Shown here one piece after another: positions 55,914-64,000 of a stretch of 64,000 nucleotides of DNA. The DNA is from Anastatus disparis (taxonomy: Eukaryota > Arthropoda > Insecta > Hymenoptera > Eupelmidae), in NCBI GenBank assembly GCA_017163975.1, contig JAFFSR010000091.1, positions 62,001 through 126,000 on the forward strand, written 5' to 3'. The notes below the pieces were generated by a model, which saw only the letters and a program-made list of their open reading frames with translations, did no database searches and was not told the DNA's origin. Within the stretch, counting starts at the first letter, position 1. Each line of letters starts with the position of its first letter. Position numbers and translations under genes: made by a program.

Positions 55914-58900
55914 GTACCAAATTTGAACTTTTGGTTACGTAATTTAATAATGAATCTGTAATTTTATTACGTAATTTGATATTAAATACGTAATTTTATT
56001 ACAGAATTCGATATGAAATACGTAAATTTATAACGTAATATGATATTGAATCCATAATTTTATTACGTAATTTTGTATAAAGTACATAATTATGTTTTGT
56101 ATTTTATATTATATTAAAAATAATGAATTATGTAATTTTGATATTAAATACATAATTTTATTACATAATTTGGCATAAAATACGTAATTTTATTACTTAA
56201 TTTGATATTAAATACATAACTTCATTATGTTGAAAATGATGATTTGAGAAACAAAATTACGTAATTTATTAAAAATTACATAATTTTGGTACGTAATTTG
56301 TGATAAAATTGGATCAAAAATACGTAATTTTCTACTTTTGTAAATAAATTCAAAAGTTATTAAACGACATGACAAGAATTTTCTTTTGTTTTTCATTGCA
56401 ATCACAACGAAAGCTTCGAGCAGACGATTCTCACGACTAAACGTCCAGGAGGTGGCGAAGCGGCGCCAACAGCACAAAATATATATGAACACGTGCGCGC
56501 GCGATTACGCTGAAGCATGGCGCTAATGTAACATAGCCTGAATGAAAGAGAGAGAGAGATAGAGTAACATGAATCAAACAGTGTGGGCCGATAATGCAGA
56601 TTGAATTCGTGCATATGGTAATAGATAGCGCATGTATAAAAAACTTAATTATGATAAAAAGAGATAAAAGACTACTTGAAAGAAATTGTAATGAGTCATA
56701 TTATAGGGGCGCGCGAAGACTAACGATATCCGAACGAAATTTAAATAATAACTTCTGTTTGTTTGTCTTAAATATCTATTCGTACATTTTATAGATGGCG
56801 CTACGATACAATTAATTAAAGCAAAATTGTAATTGTACGAAATAATTAAAAATAAAGATAATTAGTAGAATAAAAATTTAAGCGAATTTAAAATTAAGAA
56901 TAGTTAGAAATTATTGTTTGTATTGTTAATTAATACTTGTTTATATCGCTTGATAAAAATTAAAATTTTTACTGTAATGAGAAATATTATTAGTTATTCA
57001 TAGAGAAAATAAGATAAATTTTAATCAAATTAAGCGCGCAGATGGCGTAATAGGTAAAGTGTAAAAATACTACACTAGTAACAGGAAATAACATGTAATT
57101 TGACTAGCGAGTAGCAAACTACACCAGAATAAGGTGATGAAAAGAACTTTATTTGATTAGAGAGTCGTGAAATAGAAAAAGATAGTAGATAGGAAATAAC
57201 AAGAGTAACAAGGAGAGCAATAAAGAAGAAGAAGCCACTGATGCTCAGCGTTCGCTTCCTTTTTCTTTGTGCCTCATTGTCGTTCCAGTTATCGTGGTAT
57301 ACGGGTGCCTATTAATTATTCTTTGAAATTTACCTCGTTATTCCAAATTTTTGAATTGTTATCTTCGTTAAGTTTTAAAAGGAAAATTAGATTATTGTTA
57401 TCATATATATACTTTCTTTTCGCATTGTTATTGATCGATAATTTCGTTCGAGAGAATTTTAAATTCCTTTTTCTTTTCGTGTGTGCCATTTTTCCCAGAG
57501 AGTCTTTTGCCAGTAGCCAACGGACATTTTGGGGAGTATATTAGCATTACATAGGATAGCTCCACTTTAGTTGAGGCATTTTCAGAATCGAAATGGCTGA
57601 TGTAAATCACCGCAAAGAAGCTAAGGTATAATCTGATTAAATTATCTTTTTTTTATTTTTGTGAATTAGTGGAAATTTAATTAGAGGAAATAGTCCACGT
57701 AGTCTCTCTCTCTCGCGAAGAAAATTAGCGGAAGTCCACGGCAGGCTATAAGAATAGCCGCGTGAGCATTTAATTTATAAATCTTCATTTATATTGCGTA
57801 TTAAATAAAATTTTTTTTGGTGTGTGAGTAAAGTGAACAGTGAAAATTAATTAGTAAATTTTCTTTCATCTACCTACCCTAATGATCGTGTAGTGTAATA
57901 AGAAATTTGGTGACTTACCTATTAAATTTTATTTATTCCTAATTTGATGATCGAAGTGATTTTTCTATAGATGAAGAATAATTGTTTCTCTTTAATTATA
58001 TCTCATCAAAGTGAAATTTCAATTATTTATAATTTAAAATAACAGTGAATAGCTGATTCTAGAAAAATTCCTTTTAAAGTTCTCTTTTATTTGATTTCGT
58101 GTTTTATTGAATTTATAAAATTAATCATTTTTTAAAGTCACCTCGGTCACATAGTATCCATTTCGATTGAATAATAAAATTATTAAATATATAGTGGTGA
58201 AAAGCCTCGTGCGATCTATATATTGAAAATATAATTAGTGAGTCTCAAAACGTCTCTCAAAGGAAACCCGATACTAGCGCCACCAACTAGGCTCTGACCC
58301 CAAATAATTTATAAAATTATTAATTTATTATCGATTTATGTTTAATTTCCTAAACTGATTAAGGATTTCTTTTGTTGGTATACTTTCTAACCTTGTGAGA
58401 AATTAATAAGTTACAGTTTATTTGATAAGTTCTTTGGAAACTATTTTTCTTATATAACTTTTCTTTGATTTATAAAATTTTCTTTGATTAAATTTGTAAA
58501 GATAACTAAGTAGTAAAGCTAAAATACATGATTATTAAAATTAAAAGTCACAGTAATTGAATTTCTGGATATATATATAGAAAGTATATATATTAAATTA
58601 CTACAAAGCACGTAACCTCACCCCCACGAAACGCCTATTGAAGGTCAGAGAGAAGTATTACAAGGATATTCGACACTAGCGCCACCAATAGGAAGATTGC
58701 GTAATCTGGGAGACGCACTGCTGTTCGAGCCCCACCCTTATATAACCTAACCTTTATATTGAGCACGTGTTGCACCCGTTGCTCAATTTCTACATTACTG
58801 AATAAAGTTTAAGTTATTATTATTGCTTAACAGTTTAAGGCTTATAATTTTCTTTCGTAATTTAACATCAAATTAGACTCAATAGTTTTTCTTTCTTTAA

Positions 58901-59420
58901 TTTAACACAGAATTATATAAAGAAATTGCTTCATATAGAAATTTACGTGTGATTTAAATTCAAATTCTTTGAATTAAGTTATCTAAAGTTTGCTTATTGG
59001 ATTTCAACCTGTATATCTATATTTTTATTAATTTATTTATTGAAGTGATCTTATAATTAATTAGTATATTAAAGGTAGAATATTTAATTCCCTTACTATA
59101 CCATTATTATTATTTTTGTAGGCTGGGAAATCTCAGGATTTGGAAATTATAAGCCAACTATTATTTCGTATTTGATTAAATATATTTATAACCTCCCAAA
59201 TAAAGCCCACCCTTACAATATGATAAAATTACGTAATTTATACGAAATTATATATGTAAAATACGAAACAAAATTATGTACTTCAGACAAAATTACGTAA
59301 TAAAATTCTGTATTCAATAACAAATAATGGTATAAAATTACGTATTTCGTATCAAATTACAGAATAAAAGTACGTATTTATTATTAAATTACGTAACCAC
59401 AAGTTCAAAGAGTATGGTAC
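55914..59420. mobile_element. 3.5-kb block flanked by long TACGTAATT-rich inverted repeats
   Basis: Left arm (about 55914-56330) and right arm (about 59217-59420) are inverted relatives: GGTTACGTAATTTAATAATG at the left against CATTATTAAATTACGTAACC-like sequence at the right, with outer GTACCA/TGGTAC. Both arms consist of repeated TACGTAATTTxATATTxAATACG units. The central 2.9 kb is different in character, more balanced in composition and without repeats, and may be captured host sequence. No protein domain was recognised. Boundaries are approximate. Confidence 0.55.
57593..57625 (+). CDS. Possible first coding mini-exon (very tentative)
   Basis: ATG at 57593 gives MADVNHRKEAK, then AAG|GTATAA, a plausible splice donor. 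It is preceded by a long pyrimidine-containing leader without other ATG-initiated long frames. It would be an 11-codon first exon of an unseen gene, but nothing downstream in the window continues it convincingly. Chance is a real possibility. Confidence 0.15.
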
Positions 59421-59594
59421 AATAAGATAGGCAAAATGAAACCCCTCGGATATTTAAAATTTGGTTACATGAATAGTCAACATATATCAAATAATGATTT
59501 TTAAGATCATCAATCACCCTCCCTTCCTCCCCTTTTTCCTCCCACCTCCAAAAAAACGTATTTTTTTATTGATTTTATTTTTTTGACACCTTAA

Positions 59595-59977
59595 GAGCAG
59601 GCCAGATTCGCTGTCCTTGTCTAATTGAGATTTTTGTTATTTACCCAAGTATTAATCGGTGTATCTCCAAATTGAAGGTTAAGCGCAATAGATATTATTA
59701 TTACAAATATTTATGCACAAGAAGAAAAAAATCTATCGCTTTGTTTTTGAGAAAAGTAAGTAACGCGAAAATATTATAAACATAAACTTTTACTTTGCCG
59801 TTACTTAATTTTCTCAAAAACAAAGTGGTCGATTTTTTTTCTTGTGCATAGATGTTTATAATAATAATATCTATTGCGCTCAACCTTTAATTTGAAGATA
59901 CACCGATTAATACTTTAGTAAATAACAAACAACTCAAATGTTACTCGGTCGGTATCAGGTTCTACTCCGGCCTGCCG
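59595..59977. mobile_element. 383-bp foldback MITE, TTAA-flanked
   Basis: TTAA at 59591-59594 and 59978-59981. Ends GAGCAGGCCAGATTC and inverted CCGGCCTGCCG, with a near-perfect palindromic interior (CTATCGCTTTGTTTTTGAGA against TCTCAAAAACAAAGTGGTCG). It shares CTGTCCTTGTCTAATT with the 390-bp MITEs near 8 kb, so it is the same broad family. Confidence 0.78.
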
Positions 59978-59981
59978 TTAA

Positions 59982-61927
59982 TATTAAAATCTAATAATGT
60001 AAAGAGAAAATACTTTATAAGATTGATTTAAATCATAAACAGTTTAATAAGATTCAACTATGTAATGTTGAAAACTATCTAAATTATGTCAAAACTATGT
60101 TATATTTAAACTATGTTGAAAGCCATCATAATGACTTTTGGTTTAAAAATATGAATTATAGAAATTATACACTTATCGTTGACAATTTTATTAATTGATA
60201 ACATAGTCATCTTAAAATAAAAAAGATAGAGTCTTGAAATTTTACAAGTGACTTGGTATTAGTTAATAAAATACATATATTATCCCTATATAATAGGTTA
60301 AGTCTCAGCTTTATTGAGTTTCTTGTATTATATTAAGTTATGTGAAGAGATAAACTGAGCTTTCGTAAGAGATAATTTTCTAATATTTGAATTCATCAGA
60401 CCACTTTAATTTGTTGACTGTATGTTTGGACATAAAAAAATTTAATATCATAAGATTAAACTATATATTATGTTAAAAAATATATATTAAAGCTATCGCT
60501 GTTCGAATCAAGACGCGCGGTAGCGCCTCGAAAGGCAAGTTATTAAAAATATGGCGTTTTTCACTCATATACCTCACAAATTATAGTTCTCGTTGGAATT
60601 GAATGTTGATGAGGAAAAAGGATCATAAATCGATGTTCAGGGATTTAGAGTGAATCACATAACATAAATGAATTTAATAATAAATATTTATATACAAATG
60701 ATAACTTAATACAAAGGTTTAAATTTAAACCCGAATATATACATAATTGAAACTATTAATTTTGCATTAAATAAATATCAATGATAATAAGTGTTGATTA
60801 GATGCTTAAATATTTCAATGTTTCCTTCAAATCAATTCAAATGAAATTTTCTTCAAAACTTTTAAATTACATATCAAAGTAATAAATTTTATGGTGAACT
60901 CTAAATTATAATGTTTTCATTAAAAAAGTACTGCTAACATAGAAATGATATCATAAAGATTAACCATATCATTCAATATATGAAACTATGATATGAAACA
61001 GAATCTATATGGAATATATTTACATCTGATGAGTTATATCGCTAATGCACACAGTGATAGTGCATGTATTGATGTAGTGCAATTATTATATCTTTATTAA
61101 AAACAGGTTTCTATAGCAGAGGGTGCAATAAACGGATAGGTAGAAATAACAATTGTGATGCGTAAACAAGCGATTTATCAAGCTATGAGAAGATGGATCT
61201 TGCAAAGCTTAACACGTATGATACATTTTTACATACAAAGAAAATAAAAGAATCAAAGGAACATCGTAAGCTGAAGGCAAATCAATAGATGCTCGTTTAG
61301 ACTGTAATAGAGACTGAGATTATCACCAAGCTAATTAGCGAATCAAATTTATTTTTTACCAAATTATCCTTATATATTGGTGAAAAATTATAAAAATGGC
61401 TGTTTTTAAATAGTAAAAACTATACAAAACTTTAAATTATTTGTCAACTGCTTGAATGTTAAGCGCACTAAGCAGTTTTCTTAAGTTGAAATCTGGAAGT
61501 CAATTGAGGGGTAATTATACAATCGAACTCCCACAGCCCAAATTTTCAATCGGAGCAGATTTGATACCGGCCGAGAATCGAAAATCCGTTGTTTAATTTT
61601 CTCCTACTATACGTAATAGGATGCATTAAAATTTTAAATACATTCACGAAATTTATTTTTCTATTGCGCTCGCCAAAAATAGTTAAAGGAAATTTTAATG
61701 AATTAAAAATTTTATACTATAGCTGTTTTTATTAAATCCTAAGTACGGTTACTTACTTTTCGTTTAAAATATGGTGAATTTCATGATAAACCATCTATTA
61801 TACAATCATGTATGTATAAAACATTGCGCTTGATAGCAATTTCTTTTGAAAACAGTATAATTATTTTATTAATGTAACATGATATTTTTACTTCTCGATC
61901 GGTTATCAAAACTGCTCCGGCCTACTC
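59982..61927. other. AT-rich region with decayed repeats, no gene seen
   Basis: Mostly unassigned AT-rich sequence. Near its end there are inverted arms CGGAGCAGATTTGATACCGG (about 61551) and ATCGGTTATCAAAACTGCTC (about 61897), another decayed foldback. The sequence TTAAGTTGAAATCTGGA.GTC at about 61473 recurs at 62361, right after the 429-bp MITE. Confidence 0.45.
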
Positions 61928-61931
61928 TTAA

Positions 61932-62360
61932 GAGGCGGTCGGAACCAAATCGGTGACTTGCGGTATATATCAAGTCAGCATTTTTCGCTTTACGATAATA
62001 TTTTGTATTTTTTTTTGGCTTAAACTATTTCAAATTATTCTTTATATACATGACTAGAGGAAATGACTATATTTTTACCATATGAATAAATAAATAAATT
62101 ATTACAAGCATTTATTACAAATATCAAACTGACTTGACATATACCGCATGCAAAAAACTGTCGTGTCGATTGTTAGGTGGCATTTTTCGCTTTATAACAA
62201 TATTTTGTATATTTTTGTGACTTTAACTATTTTAAATTATTCTTTATATACATGACTAGAGGAAATGACTATATTTTTACCATATTAATAAATGAATAAA
62301 TTATTATAAGCATTTATTACAATCACCGAACTAAGTCACCGATTTGGTTCCGACCGCCTC
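61932..62360. mobile_element. 429-bp TTAA-flanked MITE (copy 2 of 2)
   Basis: Same ends, length and internal order as 35465-35893, bounded by TTAA at 61928-61931 and 62361-62364. The two copies differ only at scattered positions, so they inserted fairly recently on either side of the complete Polinton. Confidence 0.85.
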
Positions 62361-62364
62361 TTAA

Positions 62365-62764
62365 GTTGAAATCTGGAGGTCAACGGAGGGGTAATTATAT
62401 AATCGAACCCCCACAGATGAGAGCGTGGATGGAGCTTTTCATACTTCCTTACAAAGTATTCTGTTAAATGACGTCATAAGTCGCGATAAGAAAGAACACT
62501 TATCTGGGAGTTCTACGGTGAAGATGTAATTTACTTAATTGATATTAATGTTTGTCAATAAAGTCGATAAAAGTTAATGAATATTGATGATGATTGAAAT
62601 GTCATTAAAAAATCAATAAAAGTCGATAGGGTTGTTAACTTGAACTATGAAATCAATAGATTTATTCAATAAAATTGAATGTATATACATTAATTATGAG
62701 CTAAAGGTTATTTTTTATATTAAGATCTGTTAATACTCCTGTATTAGTAATTTAATATTAGGAG
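62365..62764. other. Unassigned spacer
   Basis: Starts with a 50-bp dispersed repeat (GTTGAAATCTGGAGGTCAAC...CCCCCACAG) also found at about 61477-61530. The rest is AT-rich with no gene seen. Confidence 0.4.
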
Positions 62765-62768
62765 TTAA

Positions 62769-63144
62769 GAGGAAGTCATGGACATCTGTCCTTTTCTAAT
62801 CAAAGAATTGATTTTTTATAAAATATAATAATTTTAGAAAAAAATAAAGAGGAAGCCGTATCTTGTATAAAAAAGGAATATTTTCATTAATATGGGAGAA
62901 TCGATTTTATCGCTTCGTTAACAAGAGAACTTTGAAAAACTTAAACATAAAGGTTAGGGTAAAAAATTTGTGTTTTCAAGGTTTTTTTGAAAACGAAGCA
63001 ATAAAATTAATTCTTTCTTGTCAAAGAAAATTTTGCTATTTTTGATACGAGATGCGGCTTTCTCTTTATTTTTTGCTGAAGTTATTAGTTTTTGCAAAAA
63101 ATTAATTCTTCGATTTGAAAAGGACAGAGATACGTGACCTCCTC
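62769..63144. mobile_element. 376-bp foldback MITE, TTAA at left, decayed at right
   Basis: Left TTAA 62765-62768 followed by GAGGAAGTCATGGACATCTG. Right end ACGTGACCTCCTC followed by CTAA (63145-63148), apparently a mutated TTAA. The interior holds inverted arms GAGGAAGCCGTATCTTGTAT and GATACGAGATGCGGC, and the family signature CTGTCCTTTT/AAAAGGACAG. Confidence 0.7.
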
Positions 63145-63237
63145 CTAAGTTATCTTATTACATTAATATAATATTCGCTAAGTCTAGTAAAACATTTTAT
63201 TCAAGCACTCTGGATACTTTATTTAATACTCTATTAA

Positions 63238-63390
63238 CAATGTATTGGTAGAGTATTGATACTATTTTAATACCATATTAATACTATATTGATACTATAT
63301 TGATACTGTATCGATTCTGTATTAACGTTGTATTGATACTATATTGACGCTGTATTGCTATTGTATTAATACTATATTAATACAATATTG
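63238..63390. repeat. Degenerate minisatellite, unit about 11 bp
   Basis: Imperfect repeats of a TACTATATTGA-like unit, with variants such as GTATCGATTC and GTATTAACGT. No gene. Confidence 0.65.
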
Positions 63391-64000
63391 AGACCTCACT
63401 TGATGATTTTCATATGGAAAAGCATCATGCTGATAAGCGGCGAGAAGGGACATAGAAAAGTATAGACGATCAAGTGTAATGCGTATACCTTACAATGTAT
63501 AATATCCTTACTCTGTGGCGGCAGAGTAGGAATGTAGCGGCAAGCGCCGCAAATGCGAAGTATCATGCTTAATAAAAAGCTTGTGCTTCGCACTCTCTTT
63601 CCATCATCGAGTCAATAAAGTTATCTTAACTTTAATTCTGTGTACCTTAATACTCTTCTTTTTATTTAAGTTCAAAGAACAGCGAAAGAGTTCAAAATAC
63701 TTATCTCCGTACCTGTGTGAACTTGAATAAAATTTAATTTAAACATTCGCGTGTATAGTCCACGATTGAATATTTTAAATCTTAGTGATTTTAATTTATT
63801 AAAATAACGCGTGTGAAGTGTTAGTGTAATTACCTTCACAGTTTAACTTACTAAATGATCTAGCCAAAAAGGCATAATCATTTTCTTGCACTTACGTGTG
63901 GATCGTAAAGCGTTGGCTTGGTTCACACACGTCTTTGCAAGTTTTTAATTGAATTACATTGAATAGATTGTCGCGTTTATCGACCCTATTGAAAATAATG
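63391..64000. other. Unassigned, more balanced sequence (possible LTR fragment)
   Basis: Composition is less AT-rich. It includes GGCGGCAAGCGCCGC-like sequence (about 63518-63550), AATAAAAAGCTTGTGC and GAGTCAATAAAG, and CACGTGTG-type motifs downstream. The mixture of a polyadenylation-like signal and GC-rich leader resembles a retrotransposon LTR, but no partner repeat is in the window. No ORF. Confidence 0.25.

Noticed and set aside
56208..57610. Short ORFs in the 55.9-59.4 kb block
   Set aside because: Low complexity, no motifs, no shared frames on both strands; left unannotated apart from one very tentative mini-exon.
59701..59883. 60-codon ORF at 59.7-59.9 kb
   Set aside because: Lies across the arms of the 383-bp foldback MITE.
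63391..64000. Complete LTR retrotransposon
   Set aside because: No second LTR, primer-binding site or gag/pol sequence is visible; kept only as a weak LTR-like note.

Overview
This is a strongly AT-rich stretch of eukaryotic DNA, most likely arthropod and probably insect. The evidence is spliced genes with GT-AG introns, a tRNA-derived SINE, TTAA-flanked (piggyBac-type) and TA-flanked (mariner-type) foldback elements, an insect-type Crypton recombinase and arthropod-type Polinton (Maverick/adintovirus-like) elements. A hymenopteran such as a parasitoid wasp is possible, but the sequence alone does not settle it. I found no convincing ordinary host gene. Almost everything that can be named is mobile DNA, much of it nested.

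Layout. (1) 1-5655: the 3' part of one degraded Polinton on the + strand: penton C-terminus (split by a 1.04-kb TIR element at 18-1058), basic core-like protein, major capsid protein, a DxQGF-family protein, an adenain-like protease that is still open, and an unnamed family protein. Its left part lies outside the window. (2) 6370-13880: a Crypton-type tyrosine recombinase gene in two exons. Its 6.3-kb intron holds two adjacent 390-bp foldback MITEs, a GC-rich hairpin cluster, a 3.8-kb palindrome and a 22-bp minisatellite. (3) 13.9-15.7 kb: small repeats and one doubtful small ORF. (4) 15682-35301: a TA-flanked foldback element containing a second TA-flanked element (16447-34915), whose interior has expanded into eleven near-identical units of about 1,615 bp. 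(5) 35465-35893: a piggyBac-type MITE, with a sister copy of the same length at 61932-62360. (6) 36235-54576: a structurally complete Polinton of 18.3 kb with 152-bp terminal inverted repeats and a perfect 6-bp target duplication (TACAAC). (7) 54.6-64 kb: foldback repeats, a tRNA-SINE with a 13-bp target duplication, a 3.5-kb TIR-flanked block carrying several CTCF-like motifs, more MITEs and a degenerate minisatellite.

The complete Polinton carries the expected virus-like kit, mostly on the - strand: protein-primed type DNA polymerase B, packaging ATPase, retroviral-like integrase with a chromodomain, penton (minor capsid), core-like protein, major capsid protein, DxQGF protein and maturation protease. 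It has one gene on the + strand near the right end. Integrase, ATPase, penton, protease and DxQGF are open. The polymerase, capsid, core, one small basic-protein gene and the + strand gene carry stops or frameshifts, and another gene is split by a 1.2-kb palindromic MITE. It is therefore a recently inserted but decaying copy. Some single-base shifts sit in homopolymers and could be sequencing errors. The two Polintons belong to different subfamilies and place the unnamed gene differently, yet share a 116-nt overlap between the DxQGF and protease genes.
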